Source: Marinobacter sp. 2_MG-2023
GTDB taxonomy: Bacteria; Pseudomonadota; Gammaproteobacteria; Pseudomonadales; Oleiphilaceae
Direction: 5' to 3'
Assembly (NCBI RefSeq): GCF_030546935.1
Contig: NZ_JAUOPH010000004.1
Coordinates: forward strand, 62,001-126,000
Length of the DNA stretch: 64,000 nt
This document shows, piece by piece, positions 1 to 8,674 of the stretch (positions within the stretch are counted from its first letter, which is position 1; every line of letters starts with the position of its first letter). The position numbers and the translations under genes were made by a program. The notes below the pieces were generated by a model. It did not search any database, was not told where the DNA came from, and worked only from the letters and a program-made list of their open reading frames with translations.

Positions 1-828
1 AATATCATCTGGCTCAGGCTGGGGCAGCACGTAATGACCATCACCGGTCATCCTTACGACCACCGACGATTTTCTGCCTTTCGAAGCCAGATAAGTAAAC
101 CAGACACCCAATCGCTCAGAGTTCATTGGCGCAGGCGTCCAGGGTGACATTTGGGCGTTTTCAAGATAATGCCCCCAATATCGCCAACACCAACTTGAGC
201 ACCCCACAATACCTGCACCCGCATTGCCATTTGCGATCCTGCGAAACAGCTCCTTGACCAAGGCCAGACCTGAAAGACGTCTCAACCAGAATTCTGCAAG
301 CTCAGTGATTACCCAGGGGCGAGACAAATCCTGGTTGTCCCACCATTCACAGGCTTCCTGATCGCTGAACGCCAAGGTCTCAGGCGGCGCAATAATAGTC
401 CATTCGCCAGTCCCACCAGGGATAAAGCCCGACGGCCCAGACTCAGAAAAACAAGCTAGCGACTGCTGCACTCCAGAAAAAGGCGGCGCCACCAGGCAGA
501 CAACTTCGCGGCTGAGCGCGCCTTCGGAGCGTGCGTGATCAAGACTGGAGGCAATAACGACCGCCTGGCGTGCATAATCCGGCTCCGGGGCGAGCCGATG
601 TTGCTGGGCGATGGAAAGTTCGGGTAGGTCGTCCATGCTCTCAAAAGGCTCTTCGGCCTGAGACACACCGGCCCGCAGCTGTGTAAGTGCATGGCTAATT
701 GCATCTTTTAGCGAACGCCGCACAGAGGTCTCAGGCAACGCCCACTGCTCAGCAGACATCAAACCACCAGGAAGACACGGGTCAGCATTATTCTCGTTGG
801 TTGTTTCCTTCAAAAACAGCTCCTCCAT
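1..828 (-). CDS. Hypothetical protein, partial (C-terminus beyond the window edge)
   Basis: The reverse strand is open for 276 codons from an ATG at 828 to the window edge, so the 3' end is missing. I do not recognise the family. The product looks soluble: an acidic N-terminal third, a central stretch with the motif VVCLVAPPFSGV, then a Trp- and Cys-rich stretch (GCSSWCWRYW), with no signal peptide or membrane segment. The ATG has no good ribosome site. A GGAGGAG lies just inside the frame, about six bases before a TTG at 813, so translation may start there. It is co-directional with rlmJ, whose stop lies 18 bases upstream, so the two could be cotranscribed. No frameshift is seen and codon use resembles that of its neighbours. 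Confidence 0.7.
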   Translation of the reverse strand, partial: MEELFLKETTNENNADPCLPGGLMSAEQWALPETSVRRSLKDAISHALTQLRAGVSQAEEPFESMDDLPELSIAQQHRLAPEPDYARQAVVIASSLDHARSEGALSREVVCLVAPPFSGVQQSLACFSESGPSGFIPGGTGEWTIIAPPETLAFSDQEACEWWDNQDLSRPWVITELAEFWLRRLSGLALVKELFRRIANGNAGAGIVGCSSWCWRYWGHYLENAQMSPWTPAPMNSERLGVWFTYLASKGRKSSVVVRMTGDGHYVLPQPEPDDI

Positions 829-846
829 GGCGAGCGGCTACCCGGT

Positions 847-1698
847 CTACTCAGGCAGCAACCAGCCCTGTTCGTGGGAAAGACCCAGCACAGACTCTCC
901 GGCGATATCCCCAATCATGGCAGAAAATCGTTTATCAAACCCCCAAGGCGGGTTGACCACCAACATGCCGGAACCGGTCATGCCCCGCTCCGGAGGCGTT
1001 TTCAGATGGACCTCGCTGCACCACACTTTACGCATCGGGCTGTTTTCCAATGACTGCTTCAACGCAGTATGCAAACCACTGGTAAGAATCGGATACCAGA
1101 CAAGATAGACCCCATGACGGCATTTTTGCCATGCTTTCTGCAAAGTAGTGGCAACATCAAGATACTCGGATTTGATTTCGTAAGAGGGGTCAATCAACGT
1201 GATCAGCCTGGGTTGAGCGGGCGGCAGGTTCCGCAACAGGCCTTTCAAGCCATCTTCATGCAGAACCCGCACACTCTTACCCTGCCCCCGGTCCGCAGCC
1301 CAGCCTTCAAGCTGGCCGCTTTCCGAAGGGTGAAGCTCAAACGCCGTCAACGAATCACCCCGGCGCAGGGCATGACGAAGCCAGGCCGGGGAGCCCGGAT
1401 AAACTGTCAGTGGGCCTTCGCCGGCATTGAAATGCGACAACAGATCCACAACTGGCTGCCAGTCTTCAGAAGTAAAAGCGTTCCGACTGGTCCAGAATTT
1501 TTGCACGCCCGAATCCGCTTCTGCAGTTTTCCGTGCGCGCTCACTCTTAAGGTCATAGACGGCGCTACCCGCGTGGGTATCAAAGCAGGCAATGGCAGAG
1601 GGCTTCGCCTGCATCATGGAGATGGCAAGCGTTAATGCACCGTGCTTTTGCACATCCGCAAAATTCCCGGCGTGAAAAGCGTGAAGATAACTCAACAT
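847..1698 (-). CDS. rlmJ: 23S rRNA (adenine(2030)-N6)-methyltransferase RlmJ
   Basis: RlmJ transfers a methyl group from SAM to N6 of A2030 of 23S rRNA, acting on naked or early-assembly rRNA in the cytosol. The 283-residue product has the family N-terminus (MLSYLHAFHAGNFADV), the helical insertion near residues 55-110 and the catalytic DPSYE tetrad region at residues 170-174, typical of N6-adenine methyltransferases (D/NPPY-like). The length matches E. coli RlmJ (about 280 aa). The start is supported by CAGGAG a few bases upstream of the ATG. It precedes the partial gene at the window edge. Identification is firm. Confidence 0.96.
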   Translation of the reverse strand: MLSYLHAFHAGNFADVQKHGALTLAISMMQAKPSAIACFDTHAGSAVYDLKSERARKTAEADSGVQKFWTSRNAFTSEDWQPVVDLLSHFNAGEGPLTVYPGSPAWLRHALRRGDSLTAFELHPSESGQLEGWAADRGQGKSVRVLHEDGLKGLLRNLPPAQPRLITLIDPSYEIKSEYLDVATTLQKAWQKCRHGVYLVWYPILTSGLHTALKQSLENSPMRKVWCSEVHLKTPPERGMTGSGMLVVNPPWGFDKRFSAMIGDIAGESVLGLSHEQGWLLPE

Positions 1699-2182
1699 AA
1701 ATCAGCTCCCTGTAAACAGGAGCTATTAGGCCCGAGCGCGCACTCGCTGTGCAAGCTAACGCCTGCAAAAGCCTCGCAAAGTGAACAGAAAATGGGGATT
1801 CTGCCGGATGTCAGCCAGAACGGCTCCCACTTGAGGAGGCCTGACCTGAACCACAGCACTCGGGCCGACCCTGCGCAACATTGCCTTTATCGACCGACTT
1901 ACGGAGCGATTGCCACGCAGAGAACACACTTTTTGAGGAGCCTGCTAGTCGAACCACTGATCCACTCATGCTTTTCTCCAAATTAAGAGCACGTTTGAAT
2001 CAGAATTTAGCATCACAAATTGTAATTGCAAATGATTATCATTAAAAATTGATATCGAGCAGGTTTTTGTTCTACCTTGGCCCGCGCTAAAGCATGCTTG
2101 CGTTAAGACACTTTAACAAACATAATTACGAACGATAATGCCTCCCATTTACATAGCCGCTTCTCAACTTTCGGAGTTCTCA
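1699..2182. other. Intergenic region between rlmJ and the imelysin operon
   Basis: This stretch of 484 bases lies between two divergently transcribed genes. The half near rlmJ shows no convincing gene: an open frame of about 115 codons crosses it but overlaps the rlmJ start and lacks a ribosome site. The half near the imelysin gene is AT-rich, holds the Fur-like box at 2028-2046 and a short palindrome GTTAAG/CTTTAAC near 2103-2118, and presumably carries the operon promoter. Confidence 0.6.
2028..2046 (+). promoter_or_regulatory. Fur box upstream of the imelysin/di-haem operon
   Basis: The 19 bases GCAAATGATTATCATTAAA match the classic Fur consensus GATAATGATAATCATTATC at 14 of 19 positions by eye, including the central ATGAT-ATCATTA dyad. 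The box overlaps a possible -35 element TTGCAA at 2026-2031. It lies about 140 bases before the first imelysin gene, whose family is iron-regulated in Pseudomonas and cyanobacteria. Repression by Fe2+-Fur is therefore expected. Confidence 0.8.
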
Positions 2183-3481
2183 ATGAAAGCAATGTTCCGA
2201 CCAGCCCCTCTGGCACTTACCGTCGCTGCGGTTTTAACCGCTGGTTGCGCCAACACTACCCAGACAGATTCTGCTGCGTCCCAACCAGCCACGAAAGCAT
2301 CGGTTGTTGAACACTATGCCGATCTTGCACATGCAGGGTACGAAGACGCACTGATCACAGCAAAAACACTGAACAAAGCCACAGACCGTTTACTCGCAAA
2401 CCCTACAGAGGCCAATTTGCAAGCAGCTAAAGAAGCCTGGCTTGCAGCCCGCGTACCCTATCAGCAAACAGAAGTGTTCCGCTTCGGCAACACGATTGTA
2501 GATGACTGGGAAGGCCAGCTGAATGCGTGGCCACTGGATGAGGGCCTGATCGACTACGTGCAGGCAGACGATTATCAGTATGAGCTGGGCAACGCAGGCG
2601 CAACTGCCAATATCATTGGAAGCGACAGCCTCAACGTTGGTGGTGAAACCCTTGATGTAACAAACCTTTCTGCCGAACTCCTTGCCGACCTGAATGAAAT
2701 TGGCGGCTCGGAAGCCAACGTTGCAACCGGCTACCACGCCATCGAATTTCTGCTATGGGGCCAGGATTTGCATGGCTTTGAGCCTGGCAGTGGCGAACGC
2801 CCGGTAACCGACTACGCCACCGGTGCCGACTGCACCAACGGCAACTGCGAGCGCCGGGGTGAATACCTCGATGCCGCCACGGACCTTTTGATTTCTGATC
2901 TGGAGTGGATGGTCGCACAGTGGGCGCCAGGCGCCTCAGACAACTACCGCAGCCAGCTTGTAAATGCCGACGCCAACGAAGGCGTGCAGAAAATGCTGTT
3001 CGGAATGGGTTCTTTGTCGCTGGGAGAGCTTGCTGGCGAACGCATGAAAGTGGCTCTTGAAGCCAACTCCTATGAAGATGAACACGACTGTTTCAGCGAC
3101 AACACCCACAATTCCCACTATTACAATGGTCAGGGCATCCAGAACGTATACACTGGCACCTATCGGCGCGTAGACGGTAGCCTGGTAACAGGCCCATCGC
3201 TGTCTGATCTTGTAAAACAGGGCAATCCCGAGCTGGATGCACGCCTGAATGCACAACTGGATGCTTCAATGAAGGCGCTGGGCGTAATGAAATCCAAGGC
3301 CGAATCGAGCCAGAACCCCATGCCATTTGATAGAATGATTGCACCGGGCAACACCAGCGGCGCAACCGTTGTTAATGGCGCAATCATGGCGCTGGTTGAA
3401 CAGACTGGCTCCATTGAGCAGGCTGCTCGTCAACTGGGCCTTGAGGCTTTGTCGCCAGACGACGCCGGCCACTCTTTCTGA
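2183..3481 (+). CDS. Imelysin-family (IrpA/IcmP-like) iron-regulated lipoprotein
   Basis: A 432-residue imelysin (peptidase M75-like) protein. The N-terminus carries a lipoprotein signal with lipobox LTAGC (Cys22), so it should be anchored to the outer membrane or periplasmic face. The family GxHxxE motif is seen as GYHAIEFLLWG (His185, Glu188). The C-terminal part has the IrpA-like CFSDNTHNSHYYNG segment. The ATG at 2183 is preferred over one at 2138 because it follows CGGAG and begins a proper signal peptide. It heads a Fur-boxed operon equivalent in order to P. aeruginosa icmP and its neighbours. Its role is thought to be iron uptake or handling. Proteolysis is doubtful for this family. 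Confidence 0.93.
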   Translation: MKAMFRPAPLALTVAAVLTAGCANTTQTDSAASQPATKASVVEHYADLAHAGYEDALITAKTLNKATDRLLANPTEANLQAAKEAWLAARVPYQQTEVFRFGNTIVDDWEGQLNAWPLDEGLIDYVQADDYQYELGNAGATANIIGSDSLNVGGETLDVTNLSAELLADLNEIGGSEANVATGYHAIEFLLWGQDLHGFEPGSGERPVTDYATGADCTNGNCERRGEYLDAATDLLISDLEWMVAQWAPGASDNYRSQLVNADANEGVQKMLFGMGSLSLGELAGERMKVALEANSYEDEHDCFSDNTHNSHYYNGQGIQNVYTGTYRRVDGSLVTGPSLSDLVKQGNPELDARLNAQLDASMKALGVMKSKAESSQNPMPFDRMIAPGNTSGATVVNGAIMALVEQTGSIEQAARQLGLEALSPDDAGHSF

Positions 3482-3507
3482 CGGGAAATCAGTAGGGTAT
3501 AGATATC

Positions 3508-3529
3508 CGGGGGCAAAACTTGCCCCCGG
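3508..3529 (+). promoter_or_regulatory. Stable intra-operon hairpin
   Basis: A perfect stem of about ten base pairs (CCGGGGGCAA with TTGCCCCCGG) and a three-base loop lies 27 bases after the imelysin stop. No U-tract follows, so it is more likely an mRNA-stability or partial attenuation element than a full terminator. Confidence 0.55.
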
Positions 3530-3547
3530 TCATCAAGGAACCGGAAC

Positions 3548-3593
3548 AAGCCATGGAAAGCCTGCTTTGAGATGAGCAGATTTTCCATGGCTT
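3548..3593 (+). promoter_or_regulatory. Second intra-operon stem-loop before the di-haem gene
   Basis: AAGCCATGGAAA pairs with TTTTCCATGGCTT across a loop that itself contains CTGCT/AGCAG. The structure ends about 24 bases before the ATG of the di-haem oxidoreductase. Together with the preceding hairpin it could uncouple expression of the lipoprotein from the distal genes. Confidence 0.45.
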
Positions 3594-3616
3594 CTTCAAT
3601 TGTGTGGTAAGAAATA

Positions 3617-5032
3617 ATGACCAGAAACAAATTAATGACTGCGTTGCTGCCCTTGCTGCTCGGCTTCGCGTTACCAGTTAATGCCGACACCCATGCTGGC
3701 TTTCCGTTGCAGCAGTCACCAGGCACCGGAGGAGAGGGTACTGTGGAGCAGTTTGATACCAACGCCTACTCCCTGCCCCAGAGCAACCTGTCGATGACCA
3801 AGCGCCTGGACTTCAGCGTTGGCAACAGCTTCTTCCGCAACCCATGGGTAGAAGCACCATCCAGCACCGTAGCACGGGACGGTTTGGGCCCCCTGTTCAA
3901 CACCAACTCCTGCCAGGGCTGTCACATAAAAGACGGCCGCGGACACCCCCCCGGAATTGATGAACCGTCGGTATCCTTGTTTCTGCGCCTGGCTGTTCCG
4001 GCAGACCCCGAGGCTGACGCCGAAATGTTGCTTACCCATGGATTCAAACCTGCGCCTGTCTATGGCAGCCAGTTGCAAACGGCTGCCCTGCCCGGTGCGC
4101 AACCAGAGGCAGATTTGGTGTTAACATGGAAAAAATTGACCAAAACTCTGGCTGACGGCACCAAAGTGGAGCTGCGGGAGCCCGTGTACCAGATAGAGAA
4201 CCCCAATTACGGTCCCTTGCCCGATGGCCTTCTGGTCTCCCCTCGTGTCGCACCACCTATGATCGGCATGGGGCTTCTGGAAACCATTCCAATTACCGAT
4301 ATTGAGGCCCTGGCTGACCCGGAGGACGCAGACGGAGATGGCATTTCCGGTAAACTGAATCAGGTATGGGATCTGGCAACTAACCAGACAAAACCGGGTC
4401 GGTTTGGCTGGAAAGCTGCCGAACCAGACGTACACCAACAGAGCATGGGCGCGTTTGCCGGCGATATGGGTCTGACCTCCAGCCTGAAACCCACTACGGA
4501 TTGCACACCAGAACAGGAATGTGATCGCTTTCCCGACGGCGGCCAACCGGAAGTCAGCGACAAGATCGCAAACTTTGTAACCTTCTATGCCAAGAGTCTG
4601 GCTGTGCCGGCACGGCGTAATATGGAAGAGCCATCTGTGCAAAAAGGCGCACAGCTATTTAACGACACCGGGTGCGCCGGATGTCACACTCCCCGGCACA
4701 CCACAGGAACAGATCCGGAACGGCCAGACTTGAGCAAGCAGACCATCTGGCCCTATTCCGACATGCTTTTACACGACATGGGCCCTGCCCTTGCCGATGG
4801 CCGTGATGAGTTTTTGGCCAATGGCAACGAGTGGCGCACACAACCTCTCTGGGGCATTGGTCTGGCCCAGACCGTCAATCCGCAAGCAGGATTCCTGCAT
4901 GACGGGCGAGCGCGAACCCTGGAAGAAGCCATACTTTGGCATGGTGGTGAAGCCGCACCAGCCGTAGCACGCTTCAGCCAGTTCAGCGCCGACAACCGTC
5001 GGGCTCTGCTCGATTTCCTGAACTCACTTTAA
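3617..5032 (+). CDS. Di-haem (DUF1111) c-type cytochrome oxidoreductase
   Basis: A periplasmic 471-residue protein with a signal peptide (cleavage likely after VNA near residue 23). It has two CxxCH haem-attachment motifs, CQGCH at 99-103 and CAGCH at 353-357, the pattern of the DUF1111 di-haem oxidoreductases (often mislabelled thiol oxidoreductases) related to di-haem peroxidases and MauG. It lies between two imelysin genes in one operon, as in Pseudomonas, which suggests joint work on iron redox or uptake at the cell surface, perhaps oxidising or reducing iron for the imelysin partner. The substrate is unknown. The gap to the next gene is 12 bases with a strong AAAAGGAG site. Confidence 0.92.
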   Translation: MTRNKLMTALLPLLLGFALPVNADTHAGFPLQQSPGTGGEGTVEQFDTNAYSLPQSNLSMTKRLDFSVGNSFFRNPWVEAPSSTVARDGLGPLFNTNSCQGCHIKDGRGHPPGIDEPSVSLFLRLAVPADPEADAEMLLTHGFKPAPVYGSQLQTAALPGAQPEADLVLTWKKLTKTLADGTKVELREPVYQIENPNYGPLPDGLLVSPRVAPPMIGMGLLETIPITDIEALADPEDADGDGISGKLNQVWDLATNQTKPGRFGWKAAEPDVHQQSMGAFAGDMGLTSSLKPTTDCTPEQECDRFPDGGQPEVSDKIANFVTFYAKSLAVPARRNMEEPSVQKGAQLFNDTGCAGCHTPRHTTGTDPERPDLSKQTIWPYSDMLLHDMGPALADGRDEFLANGNEWRTQPLWGIGLAQTVNPQAGFLHDGRARTLEEAILWHGGEAAPAVARFSQFSADNRRALLDFLNSL

Positions 5033-5044
5033 AAGGAGCCTGTT

Positions 5045-6085
5045 ATGAAGCGACTGACACTAACGCTTTGCCTCGCCTCAACTCTGGCCACCGCGCCGTT
5101 GATGGCTGCGAGCACCAAGAGTACCGATACGGACTATCGGACGCAGTGGCACAGCGACATTCTCACAGGCTACGAGAGCTTGTCGACACAAAGCCAAGCC
5201 CTGGCAGAACAGGCCGAGACATATTGCCAGAGCCCAACATCCGAAGGGCTTGAGAAGACCAAACAGGCCTGGCTGGAAGCGTTCCTCGCCTGGCAGCAGG
5301 TTCGATTCGTAGACTTTGGCCCTGTAGAGCATGGAAACCGCGCCTGGCAATTCCAGTTCTGGCCGGATCCCAAAAACCTGGTGGCTCGCAAAGCTTCCTA
5401 CCTGCTGAAAGATAATGCTGCGATCACACCTGAGGCAATCAACGAATCCGGCGTTGCAGTTCAGGGCTTTCCCATGGCTGAGTACCTGTTGTACGACCAG
5501 ACCTTCAACAGCAGCGAAAGAGCGCTGCCAGTAGACCATACCTGTGAGCTACTGGTGGCCGTAACCCGTCATATCGCTGGTAATGGTGAAACCCTGGCTC
5601 ATGACTGGAATAGCTTTCAGAGCGACTACCTTGGCAATGACCAGTACACAGACACAACGATTCGTGCTGCCATGGCCGGGCTGGAAATCCTTGAAGAGCG
5701 CCGCCTGGCCACCCCTATGGGGTTGCGCGGCAACGGCAAACGCTCGGTATACAGCGCCGATGCATGGCGCAGTGGAGCCAGCCTGATTGCTGCTGACGCG
5801 AGCGTTCAAGGGCTTAAAAACCTCTTTCTTCCGGGCTTCTCTAAACTCCTCAAAGAGAAGGGGCAAGCCGACCTGGCTGAGGATATAAATCAGCAGTTTA
5901 ACGAAGTTCTCGAAAACTTCCCGGAACTCGACCGCCCAATGGCTCCATTACTGGCTGACGACAATGCCTTCCGGTCCTTGCAAAGCCTCTACATTGACGT
6001 GACTCAGCTAACCGCACTGGTGAACGACAGGGCAGCCGTTGAACTAGGCGTAGTGCGCGGCTTTAATTCCAGCGATGGAGACTGA
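5045..6085 (+). CDS. Second imelysin-family periplasmic protein
   Basis: A 346-residue protein with a classical signal peptide (cleavage near MAA at residue 22) and imelysin-type helical repeats. The GxHxxE position reads GFPMAEYLLYDQ, so the canonical His is replaced while the Glu is kept. This degenerate form is usual for the second imelysin in such operons and implies a role different from that of the upstream lipoprotein. Translation is supported by AAAAGGAG before the ATG. The next gene follows after nine bases. Expression is expected to follow the upstream Fur box. Confidence 0.9.
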   Translation: MKRLTLTLCLASTLATAPLMAASTKSTDTDYRTQWHSDILTGYESLSTQSQALAEQAETYCQSPTSEGLEKTKQAWLEAFLAWQQVRFVDFGPVEHGNRAWQFQFWPDPKNLVARKASYLLKDNAAITPEAINESGVAVQGFPMAEYLLYDQTFNSSERALPVDHTCELLVAVTRHIAGNGETLAHDWNSFQSDYLGNDQYTDTTIRAAMAGLEILEERRLATPMGLRGNGKRSVYSADAWRSGASLIAADASVQGLKNLFLPGFSKLLKEKGQADLAEDINQQFNEVLENFPELDRPMAPLLADDNAFRSLQSLYIDVTQLTALVNDRAAVELGVVRGFNSSDGD

Positions 6086-6094
6086 GACAAAGCC

Positions 6095-7195
6095 ATGCCT
6101 GAACTGACCCGCAGAAGCCTGATCAAACTAGCCTTCACAGGCAGCGCCGCGCTCACACTATCCGGTTGCAACATCTTGCCCCGAAAAGCCGGCAGTGACG
6201 GCCCGCATCAGTACACAGGTGCGGTCGGCCTGGCCGACGGCAGTTTTGCTGTGAGTGCCATAAAGCCGAATGGGAAAATACTCTGGCAATCTCCTGTACG
6301 AACCCGCTGCCACAGCGGCTGTAAACGCCCGGGTACAGCGGAGGTGTTGTTTTTTGAACGACGGCCCGGCTGGGCGTTCTACGCCATCAACAGCAAAACA
6401 GGCGAACAGCTCCATCGTATTGAAGCCGCTGAAGGCGAGCATTTCGTGGGCCACGGTGTGTTTTCACCGGACGGTCGATTCCTGTACGCCCCCGCTAATC
6501 GCTACGAGCCCGGAGAAGGCATCATCGCGGTTTACGACAGTCATCAGCAATACCAGCGAGTCAATACCTTTGATCTGAAAGGTATAGGCCCACATCAAAT
6601 CACACTGCACCCGGATGGCCAGACATTGGTCGTCGGGCTGGGTGGTATTCTCACCCACCCGGATTACGACCGTATCAAGCTCAATCTTGACACCATGGAG
6701 CCAGCGCTGATCTTGATGAACAGGCATTCCGGTGAGATTCTTGCCAGATTCCAGCCAACCCATCATCAACTGAGCACGCGGCACGTGGATGTGGCGCCAG
6801 ATGGCACCATTTATGCCGCCTATCAATATCAGGGAGCGGCCCATGAACTGCCACCGCTGGTAGCAAGATACCGCAACGGGCGCTACGAAGAGATAGCCTT
6901 TGATGAGGCCGTTCACCGGGAACTCGGTAATTACATCGCCAGCATAGTCGCACACCCGGAAAACGATCTGGTTGCCATTGCCTCACCGATTGGAGGCACA
7001 GCGCTGATCTTTAACAGCCGCACAGGCGCGGTTATCGAGAAGGCCGCCATCGCAGACTGTGCCGGCGTTGAAGCGCTGGCAGGGGGCGACTTTCTGATAT
7101 CTTCAGGCCGTGGCAAATTGGTTCGCATGGGCCAGCGCACGCCCGCCAAAGAAATTGCCAGCTTGCCGGTTCAGTGGGACCATCATCTGGTGTAA
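6095..7195 (+). CDS. DUF1513 beta-propeller-like protein with Tat/lipoprotein signal
   Basis: A 366-residue protein whose N-terminus shows a twin-arginine motif (TRRSLIKLAF) followed by a lipobox-like LSGC, so it is probably exported folded and perhaps lipidated. The rest contains repeated blade-like strands (for example FSPDGRFLYAPANR, LHPDGQTLVVGLGG, VAPDGTIYAAYQ), matching the DUF1513 family. This family is a constant fourth member of imelysin/di-haem operons. Function is unproven. A scaffold or redox partner for the di-haem protein is a reasonable guess. It closely follows the second imelysin and should share its iron control. Confidence 0.9.
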   Translation: MPELTRRSLIKLAFTGSAALTLSGCNILPRKAGSDGPHQYTGAVGLADGSFAVSAIKPNGKILWQSPVRTRCHSGCKRPGTAEVLFFERRPGWAFYAINSKTGEQLHRIEAAEGEHFVGHGVFSPDGRFLYAPANRYEPGEGIIAVYDSHQQYQRVNTFDLKGIGPHQITLHPDGQTLVVGLGGILTHPDYDRIKLNLDTMEPALILMNRHSGEILARFQPTHHQLSTRHVDVAPDGTIYAAYQYQGAAHELPPLVARYRNGRYEEIAFDEAVHRELGNYIASIVAHPENDLVAIASPIGGTALIFNSRTGAVIEKAAIADCAGVEALAGGDFLISSGRGKLVRMGQRTPAKEIASLPVQWDHHLV

Positions 7196-7279
7196 AGGAA
7201 ACGCTGATCTGCATTCCGGGGTTCAGGGGTGCCGGCCCGGCTGGTATCCTTGGCTACCCATTTCCCGGAGGACTGCGGC

Positions 7280-8650
7280 TTGTCCCAGCAACAGACACCC
7301 TTACAGAACAACACTTCGTCACCAGAGCGCGCCCAAACAACCGGCGCACTCGATCGATCGGTTGACCGGCTATACGGCCTGATTGCAAACGAGGAAGATG
7401 CCCGAGTCTGCAAAGACATTCCGGCGGAAGCCTGCCAAGTTGTGCCGCGCAACTTTTTTCTGATTCTGGCCGCCAACGTACTGACCAAGCTGGGCGATCT
7501 CCTGATTAGCCCCAAAACAGTACTGGCGTGGCTGATGAGTGCCATTGGAGCACCGGCACTGGTGGCCTGGCTTGTCCCCATCCGGGAGTCCGGCTCCATG
7601 GTACCCCAGATGATGATTGCAGCCTGGGTTCGCCGCAAACCTGTGCGTAAATGGTTCTGGACCCTTGGCAGTTTTGGTCAGGCGATCAGTGTTACAGCCA
7701 TGGCGGCGTGCGTCTGGTTTCTTGAAGGCTATATGGCAGGTGGCGGCATCATAGCCGCGCTGGTGGCATTCTCCCTGTCACGGGGCTTCTGCTCTGTCGC
7801 CATGAAAGACGTTCAGGGAAAGTGCGTTCCGAAAACCCGGCGAGGCAGGCTTTCAGGCCTTGCGGCCACCATCGGCGGCACTGCGACCGTTATATTAACG
7901 GTTTTGCTGTTCCGGGATCAGGGCGATCCGACCCTCGCATTTTACAGCTTGCTACTCTTGCTTGCTGCCGCCCTCTGGATCATTGCAGGTTTTTTGTTTG
8001 CTGGTGTGGATGAGTATGAAGGCGAAACCGGCGGCGGTGGCAACGCCCTCAAAGAAGCAATCCATAGCCTGTCACTTTTGCGCGATGATGTGCCTTTTCG
8101 CAACTTCGTTATTACCCGGGCGCTTCTGCTGTGCTCAGCCCTGGCATCTCCTTATTTCGTGGTGTTGGCCCAGAAAGAATCAGAAACGGGCTTGATGCTT
8201 GGAGTATTTCTTCTGGCAAGCAGTCTCGCCAGTTCAGTGTCCGCAAGCTTCTGGGGCTGGATGGCTGATTCATCAAGCCGTCGGGTGATGATTCGCGGTG
8301 CCGCTATGGCCAGTGCTGTATGCCTTGGTGTCGGGCTGACAGCCATGCTTGCAGGTACAGGGGTAGGCAACGGCTGGTTTTACCCACTCGCCTTCTTCGT
8401 GCTCAGCATTGCCCATGCAGGCGTGAGACTGGGTCGAAAAACCTATCTGGTAGATATGGCAGGAGGCAATAAACGTACAGATTACACGGCCGTCAGCAAC
8501 ACTGTTATCGGCTTTTTGCTGCTCGCGACCGGTGGACTAACGGCCCTGCTCTCACTGATATCAAACTCTGCCGTGATTGTCGTGCTCGGATTGATGGGGT
8601 TGGCTGGAACCTTCAGTGCCATTCAGTTAAAGGAGGTAACTGACGACTGA
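7280..8650 (+). CDS. Major facilitator superfamily transporter
   Basis: A polytopic membrane protein of about 456 residues with roughly 12 hydrophobic segments and an extended cytoplasmic N-terminus. The frame can be read from an ATG at 7229, but the TTG at 7280 follows a near-perfect GGAGGA with seven-base spacing and is preferred. Motifs resemble MFS exporters (basic loop RRKPVRKW after the second or third helix, GWMADSSSRRVMI in the second half). It begins 84 bases after the DUF1513 gene with no terminator seen between, so it may be the last gene of the Fur-regulated unit and could move an iron ligand or related solute. That substrate is inference. Confidence 0.85.
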   Translation: MSQQQTPLQNNTSSPERAQTTGALDRSVDRLYGLIANEEDARVCKDIPAEACQVVPRNFFLILAANVLTKLGDLLISPKTVLAWLMSAIGAPALVAWLVPIRESGSMVPQMMIAAWVRRKPVRKWFWTLGSFGQAISVTAMAACVWFLEGYMAGGGIIAALVAFSLSRGFCSVAMKDVQGKCVPKTRRGRLSGLAATIGGTATVILTVLLFRDQGDPTLAFYSLLLLLAAALWIIAGFLFAGVDEYEGETGGGGNALKEAIHSLSLLRDDVPFRNFVITRALLLCSALASPYFVVLAQKESETGLMLGVFLLASSLASSVSASFWGWMADSSSRRVMIRGAAMASAVCLGVGLTAMLAGTGVGNGWFYPLAFFVLSIAHAGVRLGRKTYLVDMAGGNKRTDYTAVSNTVIGFLLLATGGLTALLSLISNSAVIVVLGLMGLAGTFSAIQLKEVTDD

Positions 8651-8664
8651 TTCCCCAGTCGTCA
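8641..8664. terminator. Hairpin between convergent genes
   Basis: A perfect nine-base stem TGACGACTG/CAGTCGTCA with a seven-base loop starts in the last codons of the MFS gene and lies before the end of the converging DUF4870 gene. No clear U-tract follows on either strand, so termination efficiency is uncertain. Confidence 0.45.
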
Positions 8665-8674
8665 GACAGCCACT

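Noticed and set aside
1069..1635. 188-codon plus-strand frame inside rlmJ
   Set aside because: Shadow of rlmJ, whose DPSYE motif and full length are intact.
1642..1986. 114-codon frame between rlmJ and the Fur box
   Set aside because: It overlaps the rlmJ start antisense, has no ribosome site and an irregular composition.
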